60,544 nucleotides of DNA, taken from assembly GCF_006494365.1 (NCBI RefSeq), contig NZ_VHIP01000019.1, forward strand, positions 1 to 60,544, written 5' to 3'. How positions within the stretch are numbered: the first letter of the stretch is position 1; the number at the start of each line of letters is the position of its first letter. Position numbers and translations under genes: made by a program. Below the pieces are notes generated by a model. The model saw only the letters and a program-made list of their open reading frames with translations, did not search any database and was not told the origin of the DNA. This document shows, one piece after another, positions 17,495-26,549 of this stretch. The stretch is from Aestuariibacter sp. GS-14. GTDB lineage: Bacteria; Pseudomonadota; Gammaproteobacteria; Enterobacterales; Alteromonadaceae.

Positions 17495-18394
17495 ATGAAC
17501 TTCAGTTTATTGTTTCGACACCAGGGGCTGCTTGCCTTTGAACTGGTGATATTAACCCTGGCTGTTGCCCTGTGTTCACTGCATGGCGAACTTAAGCCTA
17601 TCAGCAGCGTTGAATGGCTGGATGTGGTGGGCGAGGGAAGTGTGTGCTTGCTAACCTTATGTTGGATCCTGGCTGTGATGATGAGCAGACCCCCGGGGCA
17701 AGTTACGTCATTATTGGCAATCGGGCTGTCTTTGTTCAGCTTTTCCGCACTGTTAGACGTGATCGATGAGTTTATGCATTACAGTAATGCGGCAACCTGG
17801 TTAAGCCTGGTGGAATCTATTCCGGCAGCCGTGGGCATGATCGTGATGAGTTATGCGTTGTACCTCTGGCATCAGGAGCAACTGGCGCTAAACAGGCAGT
17901 TGCAGCGCAGAGAACTTTGGTATCGCAGCCACGAGCAAATTGATGTAATCACGCAATTGTACCGTGCGGATTACTGGCGTGACAGGGCAACCGCTTTACA
18001 GGAGCAGGGCCTTGACGCTTCTGTAGTCGTATTAGACATCAATGATTTTTCTGAGTTTAACCTGCGTTATGGTCATCAGGAAGGTGATCGCTTTTTGCGT
18101 GAAATTTCCCAGCTTATCGTGATGAATTTACGTGCTGTGGATCTGGCCTGTCGTTACGCTGGCGACCGATTTGTGATCCTGTTACCGGATACCGGATTAA
18201 CTGAAGCCCGCGAATTGGCTAGCCAACTAGAGCGAAGCATTCGCAACGTCGCGTTCAAAAGTGGCGGGCAAACAACCGCAATTTTCCATTCGGTTCGCAG
18301 TGCCTGCGCGCGGTTACAGCACCAGGGTACCCTGTCTGAGTTGATGTCAGGATTAAACCGGCAATTAGACGAAACGTCTCAGCAGGTGGCGTAA
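17495..18394 (+). CDS. Membrane protein with degenerate GGDEF domain
   Basis: A 299-residue protein. The first 130 residues hold about four membrane helices with short loops. A short coiled segment leads to a GGDEF-fold domain (about 145-290). The signature position reads YAGDRF where active diguanylate cyclases have GG[DE]EF, so the catalytic Glu is replaced by Arg and the first Gly by Ala. The upstream VVLDINDFSEFN strand is conserved. It is therefore probably not a cyclase but may bind GTP or act as a regulatory partner. An AraC-type regulator gene starts 39 bp downstream. The start has an AGGAAC ribosome binding site. Confidence 0.8.
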   Translation: MNFSLLFRHQGLLAFELVILTLAVALCSLHGELKPISSVEWLDVVGEGSVCLLTLCWILAVMMSRPPGQVTSLLAIGLSLFSFSALLDVIDEFMHYSNAATWLSLVESIPAAVGMIVMSYALYLWHQEQLALNRQLQRRELWYRSHEQIDVITQLYRADYWRDRATALQEQGLDASVVVLDINDFSEFNLRYGHQEGDRFLREISQLIVMNLRAVDLACRYAGDRFVILLPDTGLTEARELASQLERSIRNVAFKSGGQTTAIFHSVRSACARLQHQGTLSELMSGLNRQLDETSQQVA

Positions 18395-18433
18395 GCAAGT
18401 GCGCAAAATGGTTTGCTTGTCAGAAGTGAAAGT

Positions 18434-19462
18434 ATGATGCATCGCTTGTGCTCAGGTTCAGGGTTTGCACCGCTGCTTACGCTTAACGACAAGGTGTTGC
18501 CAGGGCGTCAGATTGCGGCCAGCTTAGTCTCTGTCGCCGTCGCCCGTGGGGCACCGGAGTATAAGATATTGCGCGGCACGGGGATCTTCGCCGACGATCT
18601 GGTGAGTAACAACGCTTTAAGTTGCCGGCAAATTCAAAAACTCGCCGCTAACGCACAGCAATACGCAAAAGGCTATGATGTCTCGTTTCGTTTTGGGCAA
18701 CAGTTGGTAACAGGACACATGCATGATGTGCTGCCGTATTTCCTGCATGCCCGACATTTTGGGCAATGCATCAGGGCTTTGCCAGTACTGCAAACCCTTG
18801 TTAGTCCGTTTGTGTCGGCGCAACGCTATCAGGATGATGTGAACGAGTATTATCTGCTCCAGGATGCTATGGGCAGCGGTAAGCAATTTGTTTTTATGGT
18901 TGAAGCTTATTGTGCAGCGCTGGTGGCGCTGGCTAAACTGTGTACCGGGAAGCGCCTGCCGTTCCATTTTGACTTTCCATTCGGACGACCCCGGCATATT
19001 CAGGAGTACGAAGCGCATCTTGGTTTCAGACTTAAATTTAACCAGCCGATGTTTGCGATCAGAATAGAAAAATCCGCGTTGCGTGTACCCTGTTTACAGG
19101 CCAGTTCGATGCTCAATGCTTATGCTCGTCATCGCCTTTTGCGGCAACGCATTTACCGAATGGGGTTACTCGATAACGTCAGGTCATTGCTTAACGCAAA
19201 TGCTGCACTTACGCTCCCCGAGGCTGCGAGCCAATTGGCATTGAGTTCGTCTTCGCTGAAGCGAAAATTGGCCGAACATCACACCAGTTTTACTGAACTG
19301 CACGACAGTATTCGCCGGCAACAGGCTATCTTTTACTTACAAGTACAAAAGCTGAATAACGAGCAAAGTGCACTGAAGATGGCCTTTACCGACATTACGA
19401 ACTTCAGGCGTGCGGTAAAACGCTGGACAGGCTTGACACCCAGTGAATTGCGGCAAGTCTGA
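18434..19462 (+). CDS. AraC-family regulator (arabinose-binding-like N domain)
   Basis: About 342 residues from the ATG at 18434, which has AGAAG 7 bp upstream. A TTG further up at 18413 lacks such a site. The N-terminal region (to about residue 200) resembles the sensor domain of OruR/ArgR-type AraC regulators. The C-terminal AraC DNA-binding domain spans about 240-342, with the first helix-turn-helix around LPEAASQLALSSSSLKRKL and the second around SALKMAFTDITNFRRAVKRWTGLTPSEL. It is downstream of the degenerate GGDEF gene and probably co-transcribed. Its target is unknown. Confidence 0.85.
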   Translation: MMHRLCSGSGFAPLLTLNDKVLPGRQIAASLVSVAVARGAPEYKILRGTGIFADDLVSNNALSCRQIQKLAANAQQYAKGYDVSFRFGQQLVTGHMHDVLPYFLHARHFGQCIRALPVLQTLVSPFVSAQRYQDDVNEYYLLQDAMGSGKQFVFMVEAYCAALVALAKLCTGKRLPFHFDFPFGRPRHIQEYEAHLGFRLKFNQPMFAIRIEKSALRVPCLQASSMLNAYARHRLLRQRIYRMGLLDNVRSLLNANAALTLPEAASQLALSSSSLKRKLAEHHTSFTELHDSIRRQQAIFYLQVQKLNNEQSALKMAFTDITNFRRAVKRWTGLTPSELRQV

Positions 19463-19496
19463 CATGGAGCTTTTGTGCTAAATGACATGAATGTGC

Positions 19497-19525
19497 AATA
19501 AAAAAGGCCGCGTGATGCGGCCTTT
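19497..19525. terminator. Bidirectional terminator between the AraC gene and the aminotransferase gene
   Basis: A 9-bp stem AAAGGCCGC / GCGGCCTTT (19503-19511, 19517-19525) with loop GTGAT. On the minus strand it is followed by TTTTATT, giving a strong intrinsic terminator for the aminotransferase operon. On the plus strand the U-tract is short but may still end the AraC transcript. Confidence 0.85.
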
Positions 19526-19571
19526 GACTTCCTGTCGTCTTGTACTGTCCAAGGGACTCGTTCGAATGCCG

Positions 19572-20747
19572 TTAGGCTTTCATTAATTTGTACATTTCAT
19601 CCAGTGCTTTTGGCATTGCTGCGGCGTATTTCTTAACATCTTCGATACGGCCGGTACTGACGCGTGACCATTGTTGATAAGTACGGTACTGACCGCGAAT
19701 CAATACGTCCTGCTGCTCCATGGCTTTGCGGAACGCATTGGCATCACCGTCGTCACCCAGGTTTACAAATACGAAGTTGGTGGTAGAAGGCAGCGCAGTC
19801 AGGCCATTGGCTTTTACGGCCGACATAATGATCTCACGGCCTTCTTTCACTTTGTCGCGGGAGAAGGTTTTAAAGGCTTCATCATTGTAGCTGGCAATGG
19901 CTGCGGCTAAGCCAGCCTGGTTGATTGAGTATCCACCCAGACCATACTTGTTGATAAACTCCATGTTTTCTTCGCTGCCCAGCATGTAGCCAACACGCAT
20001 ACCAGCCAACCCGTAGATTTTAGAGAAGGTGCGGGCAACAATGATGTTGTGACCTTCGTTGATCAGCGGGATCATGGAGTGTTTAGGACCATCTTCGATT
20101 AGTTCGTTGTAGGCCTCATCAACCAGTACCAGCGTTTTCTTGGATGCCTTGATACAGAACTCGCGAAGCTTCACCGGATCCAGAATTTTGCCGGTTGGGT
20201 TATTTGGATTACACACGTGTACCATGGCGATCTCAGGCGTGATCGCGTTATAAAGTGCATCAAGATCAATATCCAGTGCTGCGGTATTGGGCACGCGAAC
20301 GATCTCCGGGCCACCCTGACGGATTGGCGCCATTGACGTGGTATCCCAGAATAAATCCGGGCCCAGGATCTTGCCTTTGCTGGTGGCTGCAAAAGCGGCG
20401 AAAGCCAGAATTAAGCTGGATCCCGCGGTAATTGACACGTTTTCTGGTTTCAAACCATTTGATTCTGCCAGCATGTCACGCAGGTACATCGCAGCGCGAT
20501 ACGCATAATAAGCGCCGCCGTCTTTACTGGCCTCGGCAATGGCTTTCAATGCCAGATCGCTTGGGCCGTAAGGGTTTTCGTTGGCGTTAAGTTTAGCAAC
20601 GCCAGGCGTTGGTCCATACATAATGTTAGGCGCCTGCATGGTTTTCGCCGATGCCAGACCGGCGGGGGTAATAATACCTGCCGCGCCTGCCGCTGAGGCA
20701 GCTAATGAACCGCCCAGAAATAGTCTTCTTGATGGGTTATATGTCAT
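19572..20747 (-). CDS. Tat-exported PLP aminotransferase (HisC-like fold)
   Basis: A 391-residue class I/II (fold type I) aminotransferase resembling histidinol-phosphate aminotransferases but carrying a twin-arginine signal: SRRLFLGG (RR at 7-8), then an Ala/Gly-rich hydrophobic stretch to about residue 34. Active-site features are present: NENPYG (56-61), NPNNPTG (180-186), D210 and Y213 that contact the cofactor, the PLP Lys243 in RTFSKIYGLAG, and R251. Tat export moves folded, cofactor-loaded proteins, so a periplasmic PLP enzyme is plausible. It is the last gene of a minus-strand unit after TonB-receptor and TauE/SafE genes, arguing against histidine synthesis and for use of an imported amino compound. 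Substrate unknown. Confidence 0.9.
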   Translation of the reverse strand: MTYNPSRRLFLGGSLAASAAGAAGIITPAGLASAKTMQAPNIMYGPTPGVAKLNANENPYGPSDLALKAIAEASKDGGAYYAYRAAMYLRDMLAESNGLKPENVSITAGSSLILAFAAFAATSKGKILGPDLFWDTTSMAPIRQGGPEIVRVPNTAALDIDLDALYNAITPEIAMVHVCNPNNPTGKILDPVKLREFCIKASKKTLVLVDEAYNELIEDGPKHSMIPLINEGHNIIVARTFSKIYGLAGMRVGYMLGSEENMEFINKYGLGGYSINQAGLAAAIASYNDEAFKTFSRDKVKEGREIIMSAVKANGLTALPSTTNFVFVNLGDDGDANAFRKAMEQQDVLIRGQYRTYQQWSRVSTGRIEDVKKYAAAMPKALDEMYKLMKA

Positions 20748-20777
20748 GTGTTGTTCCTCTAAATTGAGTGTGGCCGG

Positions 20778-21599
20778 TTATAATGCTTTACTAAACATGG
20801 CAATGGACACTATTACCAGATAAACGCCAAACAAGCGCTTTAGCATTTTTTCGCTGAAACTATGCGCCATCGAAGCTCCAATCGGCGCAGTCATAATTGA
20901 TCCCACGCTAATGGCCACCAGTGCAGGTAAATTAATGTACCCAACAGTGCCCAATGGCATGGTTTCGGGACTGGCGTTCTTCATGAATAAAAATCCAATT
21001 GCGCCAGGCAGGCCGATGAGCACACCAACACCTGCTGCGGTAGCAACAGCCTGTTGAATTGTGCGTCGGCACATGACCATAGTAATCACCGTAGGGGTGC
21101 CCCCACCGATCCCCAGCAAGGCTGAAAATCCACCAATTACAAAGGCCAGAATGGCTTTCCCAGGACCGGTAGGCATAGAGAAAGACATACCCGGACGAAC
21201 CACATAATCCGGGAATAAAAAGTAAATCGAATACAGCAATACACCTGCTGCAAATACGATAGTTAATCCACCACTGCTGGTGTGGTTGGCAATGACCACA
21301 CCGCTCAGCACGCCAAGTACAATCCAGATAAACCAGGACTTGAGCATCTCAAAATCCACTGCACCACGTTTCTTGTGTGCAAGGACTGAACGAGCACTGG
21401 AAATCACAATGGAGGCCAGGGAGGTCCCGATTGCAACTTTCACTAACTCATCAGAGGCTGGGGTGAAAAAAGGAAAAACTGCGAGAAGGGCAGGTACGAC
21501 GACAAAACCTCCGCCATTGCCAAAAAGGCCGGATGTAATGCCTGCGACTGCGCCCGCAACGCACAAAGTGAGGACGAACCAGACGAGTTCAATCTCCAT
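20778..21599 (-). CDS. TauE/SafE family membrane transporter
   Basis: A 273-residue integral membrane protein with about eight helices and the two repeated Gly-rich motifs of the family: GITSGLFGNGGGFVVVPALL (about 20-39) and LLGIGGGTPTVITMVM (about 160-175). TauE/SafE proteins are linked to movement of sulfite, sulfoacetate and other small organic anions across the inner membrane, often as exporters. It lies 30 bp upstream of the Tat aminotransferase gene and 172 bp downstream of the TonB receptor, in the same direction. It may move the 2-oxo acid product or a released sulfur species, which is inference. Confidence 0.88.
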   Translation of the reverse strand: MEIELVWFVLTLCVAGAVAGITSGLFGNGGGFVVVPALLAVFPFFTPASDELVKVAIGTSLASIVISSARSVLAHKKRGAVDFEMLKSWFIWIVLGVLSGVVIANHTSSGGLTIVFAAGVLLYSIYFLFPDYVVRPGMSFSMPTGPGKAILAFVIGGFSALLGIGGGTPTVITMVMCRRTIQQAVATAAGVGVLIGLPGAIGFLFMKNASPETMPLGTVGYINLPALVAISVGSIMTAPIGASMAHSFSEKMLKRLFGVYLVIVSIAMFSKAL

Positions 21600-21704
21600 A
21601 ACAACAGTGCTCCACTTGTTAAATAAAAATTCGATTTTTTGTAATATTTATAAAGTAGAAAGTATAATTTTTTGGGCGGTTTGTCGCGTGGATCGCGATG
21701 AGTT

Positions 21705-21747
21705 ACCCGATACAGACGACCAGCCTTTCGGCTGGTCGTAATCGGGT
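21705..21747 (-). terminator. Long hairpin between TonB receptor and TauE/SafE genes
   Basis: The inner stem ACGACCAGCC / GGCTGGTCGT (21716-21725, 21730-21739) with loop TTTC is extended by an outer stem ACCCGAT / ATCGGGT (21705-21711, 21741-21747). There is no U-tract on the minus strand, so it may be a processing or stability hairpin that sets different levels of receptor and downstream genes, or a leaky terminator. Confidence 0.6.
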
Positions 21748-21771
21748 TAGATCATCATAATGAAGCGCATC

Positions 21772-24351
21772 TTAGAACGTTGCGTTCAGCTTCATGTAGT
21801 AGTATCCACCTTGCCAGTCAACGATAGAGTCTGAGCGGTAGATTCGACCACAGCAAGTTTCACCCATCGCATCAGTACCTGGATCAGGGTAGTTGTCGAA
21901 CAGGTTACGCGCACCCAGAGACACCGACAGTGTTTCGTTAATGAAGTAAGTGCCCTCTAAGTCAAACATGTACTCTGGATCCCATTCCTGGATTACTGCC
22001 AGAGAGCTGCTTGCTGCGTTTTCATAACCACCGTAGTAGCTCACGCGACCAGTAACGGAGAAGTCATCCATTGTGTGTTTAACCGAGAATACGCCACGGG
22101 TTTCTGGTGTGCCGTTTTCGAAGTCGAAACGGTCTTCTGCGTTAAACAGATCACCCGGGTCGCCGTCGAATTCGTTAGTGCCGTAGTTGAATGACGCCGT
22201 GATCATGGTGTCACCGTACTCAGATTCCATGCTGTAGGTAGCAACGATGTCCACACCTTCGGTTACGGTATCAAATGCGTTCTGGAAGAAGAACACACCG
22301 CCGATAGTGTTTGCACCTACTACACCAGCCTCTTCAAGTGCCAGGTAGTTGTCGTATGCGCTTCCTGAGGTTGGATCAGTTGATACATCCAGAGTTGAAA
22401 TCGCGTTAACACGGTCTTCCAGCAGAATGTGGTAGTAGTCAATTGTCAGGGTCAGGCTGTCATACTCAGCGGTCATACCAAACGTAAAGTTGGTAGAGGT
22501 TTCAGGCTTGAGGATGTCTGCACCAAGCGCCTGTGCAACAACGCTGTTGGCCGGGAACAAACCAGTAGCAACCGGGAAGCCGTTTGGTAAGCGGGTAGAT
22601 ACGTTTGTGGTACCTTGCTGACCCGGAGTTGGGGCGCGGAAACCTGTGCCGTAAGAAGAACGCAATGCGATTTCTTCGGTTAACTGGTAAATACCTGCAA
22701 TCTTGTAAACCACTTCTGAACCAAAGTCAGAGTAATCTTCGTAACGGATCGCCGCCTGCGCAAACAATGATTCAGTTAAATCACCAGAAATATCAGCATA
22801 AACCGCATAAGAGTCACGCTCGTAAGTACCGATGAATTCGTCTGAATAGCCAGGGAAACCGTTAGAGCCTACACCAACCGCGGTATATACCGGGTCACTT
22901 GAGTCGCTACAATCCAGACCATTAGCAATAGCGGTTGCAACCTGGGCGTCGGTAGCTAAACCAAAACCGTTGTCTACGCGTGAACACAGACCGTATGGAT
23001 CAGGGATTGAGTGTGGGCCTACTGCATAAGAGGCTTCGTCACCCTGAGAAATCTCGTAAGATTCTTCCATGTAGCTGGCACCAAATGCCAGAATATACTC
23101 TGCCAGGTCATAGGTGAAATCAGCCTGGAATTGCAATTCGTCGTTGCTCAGGTCTCCGGGGTGGAATTTAGTTGGCGATGCACTACCCATTGACGGGTTG
23201 ATGGTGTTAGCCAGCGTGTAGGAAATTTCGTTGTAGCCGTAACGACCACTTACGTCATAACCCAGTGAACCTGCGGTTCCTTTGATACCGGCGGCAAAAG
23301 AGTAGTCTGTGATGTCACCGAAGAAGCGAGGAGTAAAGCCGCCTGGGAATTTTTCCAGTGGTGAGTAAATGGTGCCGTCAATTTCACGCAGATCTTCGAT
23401 CGTGCCGTTGCCTGGGTAACGATAGAAGAATGAACCGTCGCCTTCACTTTCTGAGTAGTTAGCAAAGCTGTAAAGCTCCATTTCACCAGACAGCGCATAA
23501 CCTGCGTTCAGGAATACCTTAGCACCGCTGTAGTTCGGTTGGCCCCATGGCTGAACCGCGCCGTCAGTACCGTGAACTGATTTACCCATTGCTTCAGCAG
23601 CTGCAATGTACTCATCTGACTGGTCATCTACACAGAACCAGCTTTCACAGTACTGTTCGTTGCGGTAAGTGGCTTCTGAATCGGTGATTTCTGCCGAAAC
23701 ACTCAGGAAGCCGTCATCACCCAGCGAGAAACCTTTGTTACCGCTGATGGTGTATTGCTGGCCGTCGCCTTCATAGTACTGGCCGGCATCCAGCGACAGT
23801 GAACCGCCTTCGGCGTTGTTCTTGAGCTGGAAGTTGATTACCCCGGCGATCGCATCTGAACCGTATTGAGCGGCAGCGCCGTCACGCAGTACTTCAACAC
23901 TGCCAAGCGCGGCAGCAGGAATCGTTGCCAGATCAGGACCCTGTGTACCAGAGCCACCGATTTGAACCAATGCCGCACGGTGGCGACGTTTGCCGTTTAC
24001 CAGTACCAGTGTTTTGTCGGTTGGCAGGCCACGCAGTGACGCCGGACGAATAAAGGTACCACCATCAGAAATCGGCTGACGGCTGAGTGTGTAAGAGGGA
24101 ACCAGCGTCATCATGATGTCGTTCATATCTGATGAAGCTACGCCGTTAATGTCGTCGGCAGTCAAAACGTCTACCGGAACAGGTGAGCTGGTTACCGAGC
24201 GGGGAGCACCACGAGCACCCACAACCGCGATTTTTTCAACGTTCTCTTCAGCTGCTTCTTCTGCTAATGCAGAGGTTGCCACTGTCATCGAAAGTGAGTA
24301 GCCGGCAAGACCTGCCAGTACTGCTGCATGTAATTTATTGAGTTTCATCAT
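21772..24351 (-). CDS. TonB-dependent receptor of the aminotransferase locus
   Basis: An 859-residue outer-membrane receptor. A signal peptide (about 1-30, ending ALA-EEAAEE) is followed by a TonB box-like segment (EKIAVVGARG), a plug (about 50-165, with RPASLRGLPTDKTLVLVNGKRRH and GSVEVLRDGAAAQYGSDAIAGVINF), and a barrel ending in Tyr-Met-Lys-Leu-Asn-Ala-Thr-Phe. Two ATGs in tandem (24351 and 24348) follow AGGGAA. The second has the better spacing. The plug wording is that of receptors often found with peptide or amino-compound use. It is divergent from a LysR gene across 476 bp and heads the unit with TauE/SafE and the Tat aminotransferase. Confidence 0.93.
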   Translation of the reverse strand: MMKLNKLHAAVLAGLAGYSLSMTVATSALAEEAAEENVEKIAVVGARGAPRSVTSSPVPVDVLTADDINGVASSDMNDIMMTLVPSYTLSRQPISDGGTFIRPASLRGLPTDKTLVLVNGKRRHRAALVQIGGSGTQGPDLATIPAAALGSVEVLRDGAAAQYGSDAIAGVINFQLKNNAEGGSLSLDAGQYYEGDGQQYTISGNKGFSLGDDGFLSVSAEITDSEATYRNEQYCESWFCVDDQSDEYIAAAEAMGKSVHGTDGAVQPWGQPNYSGAKVFLNAGYALSGEMELYSFANYSESEGDGSFFYRYPGNGTIEDLREIDGTIYSPLEKFPGGFTPRFFGDITDYSFAAGIKGTAGSLGYDVSGRYGYNEISYTLANTINPSMGSASPTKFHPGDLSNDELQFQADFTYDLAEYILAFGASYMEESYEISQGDEASYAVGPHSIPDPYGLCSRVDNGFGLATDAQVATAIANGLDCSDSSDPVYTAVGVGSNGFPGYSDEFIGTYERDSYAVYADISGDLTESLFAQAAIRYEDYSDFGSEVVYKIAGIYQLTEEIALRSSYGTGFRAPTPGQQGTTNVSTRLPNGFPVATGLFPANSVVAQALGADILKPETSTNFTFGMTAEYDSLTLTIDYYHILLEDRVNAISTLDVSTDPTSGSAYDNYLALEEAGVVGANTIGGVFFFQNAFDTVTEGVDIVATYSMESEYGDTMITASFNYGTNEFDGDPGDLFNAEDRFDFENGTPETRGVFSVKHTMDDFSVTGRVSYYGGYENAASSSLAVIQEWDPEYMFDLEGTYFINETLSVSLGARNLFDNYPDPGTDAMGETCCGRIYRSDSIVDWQGGYYYMKLNATF

Positions 24352-24827
24352 GTGTTCCCTAAATTGCCATATTGCTATGATCTTTTAAGGTGCAAGCGCG
24401 CAAGGCGTGAAATCACGCTAATGGCTAAAATTGCCCCAAAATGGTACGCGTAAGCACCAAACTTAAACATTTCTTGAGCTTAGTGAGGACGACAACACGC
24501 GCCATCGTCTGTAATGAGACTAAGAAAAGAGCACGGTAGATCGGAAGAAAAAAGAATATTGAGGGTTATAAAGAAAATATTGAGCCCAATATTTTGATCA
24601 ATGAAATCATGCGTTTAAGGGGGTGTTGGTACAATAAAATATTTTATAATAAATTCCATCACCACAATAATTTAACAATTTAGGCTCAAAACCTGACCAG
24701 GTGGTGGCATGTAACTTGCTGAATTCAAATAGGAAAAGTGAAGTATATTGAAATATAAAAGGTTTGTTACAAAACGCATATTTCGTATACCAAGTTGAGG
24801 CAGTACACTTGAAGAGTCTTTACCATT
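24352..24827. promoter_or_regulatory. Divergent control region with LysR-type palindromes
   Basis: This 476-bp AT-rich gap lies between the TonB receptor (minus) and the LysR gene (plus). The strongest element is AAAATATTG-AGCC-CAATATTTT (24574-24595), a perfect 9-bp dyad that contains the T-N11-A core typical of LysR operators. A related half site GAATATTGAG lies about 20 bp to the left (24555-24564). A second perfect palindrome ATAAAATATTTTAT is at 24634-24647. No small ORF with a good ribosome binding site was seen. Autoregulation plus control of the receptor operon by the divergent LysR protein is the natural reading. Confidence 0.6.
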
Positions 24828-25862
24828 ATGAATTCTAAACAGCTTCAGTATTTTCTTGTAACCGTGCAAACAGGAAGTATTGCAGCTGCGGCGAGGGAAC
24901 TGGATATTGCCCAACCGGCAATCAGCCAGCAACTCGCCAATTTAGAGCGGGAAATGGGAAGTGCGTTGTTTGATCGCAGTTTTAAAGGGGTGAGTTTAAC
25001 TGCGGCAGGTAAGTTGTTTGAAAAGCATGCCCGCAAACTCATCGACGATATCAACAGTGCCAAAATGGAATTGCAGCAGCTTGCGGCAGTTCAGCAAGGC
25101 AAAGTGCGCGTGGGCATGTTGCCATCGATTGGTAATGTGCTGTCAATGTCGCTGATTGCGCAGGTAACAAGATGGTATCCGCAGTTAAAATTGGAAATTA
25201 GCACAGGCCCATCCTATGCGGTCAAAGAATGGCTGCAAAGCAACCAGATCGACATTGCGTTAACCTACGAGCAGGAAGTGGAGCCCCGGTTTATGTCGGT
25301 GTATCCGCTAATAGAAGAATTTATGTATCTGGTGGTTGGGGTAAATGAAGCCTCCGATAACTACACCTCACTGAAAGCCAGGGACACCATTCGTTTCTGG
25401 GAGTTGAGTCAGTTCGAATTGCTTACGCCGGGTACCAAAGATGCGCTGGGGAGATTGATCGATAAGTACGAGCGGGAAACAGGTGTCGCATTAAAGCACG
25501 ACAAAGCCTATTCAGGGCAGTTAATGACAGGACTCAGGCAAGTAATTCAGGGTGAAGGGCTAATGATTTTACCGTCATCGGCCATGTACCACCTGGAAGA
25601 CAGCAAAGTAGTGAAATCACTGAAAATTACTCAGCCAGAAATGAAACGTCTGGTGATTGCTGCCACAAACAGCAATTTTGCGATTACCGATGCCATTGTA
25701 AAAATGATTGCAATCATTCAGGAAGTGACCGCATCAGAACAACAGGCAGGGCACTGGCGAGGGACATTCGTAGGGCAGCTTAAACACGCTGATGTGCGCA
25801 GTTTATCAGCGCCAACAAACGCGCCTGGCAGTCTGGAAGCAACCTTAAGGGCTTACGATTAG
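24828..25862 (+). CDS. LysR-family regulator of the aminotransferase locus
   Basis: A 344-residue protein with an N-terminal winged helix-turn-helix (about 1-60; GSIAAAARELDIAQPAISQQLANLE) and a periplasmic-binding-like effector domain (about 90-300). It has about 40 extra C-terminal residues compared with typical LysR proteins of about 300. The gene is transcribed away from the TonB receptor gene, the usual LysR arrangement. Strong palindromes lie in the shared region. The effector may be the amino compound or 2-oxo acid handled by the locus. Confidence 0.92.
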   Translation: MNSKQLQYFLVTVQTGSIAAAARELDIAQPAISQQLANLEREMGSALFDRSFKGVSLTAAGKLFEKHARKLIDDINSAKMELQQLAAVQQGKVRVGMLPSIGNVLSMSLIAQVTRWYPQLKLEISTGPSYAVKEWLQSNQIDIALTYEQEVEPRFMSVYPLIEEFMYLVVGVNEASDNYTSLKARDTIRFWELSQFELLTPGTKDALGRLIDKYERETGVALKHDKAYSGQLMTGLRQVIQGEGLMILPSSAMYHLEDSKVVKSLKITQPEMKRLVIAATNSNFAITDAIVKMIAIIQEVTASEQQAGHWRGTFVGQLKHADVRSLSAPTNAPGSLEATLRAYD

Positions 25863-25898
25863 GTCTCAGTTTGCTTCTGTTTACATTGAGGAAGCACT

Positions 25899-26537
25899 AT
25901 GACAATTGGACCAAACCCTAATCATCTGGCCCCCATTGCGGCGGCCGAGCAAGTTACATTTCTGAAGAATATCATTCAGTCGCCCAATATCATTGTGGGA
26001 GATTATACCTACGCAGATGATCCGGAGCTTGCGCGTAATTTCGAAAAGAACGTGCTGTATCACTTCGATTTTATCGGCGACAAACTGATCATTGGCAAAT
26101 TTTGCGCTATCGCGCACAAGGTCACATTTATAATGAATGGTGCCAATCATCCACTGCATGGTGTAAGTACTTATCCGTTTTATATTTTTGGCAATGGTTG
26201 GGAGTCAGTTGCACCTCAACCGGGAGAGCTGCCCTATAAAGGTGACACACGTATCGGTAACGATGTTTGGATTGGCTACGATGCCACCATTATGCCTGGC
26301 GTAACCATTGGCAACGGGGCCATTGTGGCGTCTAAATCGGTGGTCACTAAAGATGTACCTGCTTATGCGGTTGTCGCAGGCAACCCGGCCCAGGTCTTAA
26401 AAATGCGTTATGACGATACTACTATCGCTCTGCTGGAAAAGCTGAGCTGGTGGGATTGGCCGGTTGAGAAAATAACATCGGCCTTACCCGCCATCACCAG
26501 CGGCGACATTCCGGCGCTATCGGCTATGGCTGAATGA
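25899..26537 (+). CDS. Vat/CatB-family (xenobiotic) acetyltransferase
   Basis: A 212-residue left-handed beta-helix acetyltransferase of the xenobiotic acetyltransferase class that includes Vat streptogramin and type B chloramphenicol acetyltransferases. The catalytic His is H84 in [10 protein letters not shown], matching the NGANH motif of Vat enzymes. Hexapeptide repeats follow ([33 protein letters not shown] split over about 115-150). The C-terminal helix SWWDWP is typical. It transfers acetyl from acetyl-CoA to a hydroxyl group. GAGGAAG precedes the ATG. It follows the LysR gene by 36 bp and may be co-transcribed. Actual antibiotic resistance is unproven, since many chromosomal members have other or unknown substrates. 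Confidence 0.88.
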   Translation: MTIGPNPNHLAPIAAAEQVTFLKNIIQSPNIIVGDYTYADDPELARNFEKNVLYHFDFIGDKLIIGKFCAIAHKVTFIMNGANHPLHGVSTYPFYIFGNGWESVAPQPGELPYKGDTRIGNDVWIGYDATIMPGVTIGNGAIVASKSVVTKDVPAYAVVAGNPAQVLKMRYDDTTIALLEKLSWWDWPVEKITSALPAITSGDIPALSAMAE

Positions 26538-26549
26538 ACTGCAGCGTTT

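Noticed and set aside
19572-20747. Biosynthetic histidinol-phosphate aminotransferase (HisC)
   Set aside because: The twin-arginine signal and the TonB/TauE context argue against a cytoplasmic histidine pathway enzyme. No other his genes are near.
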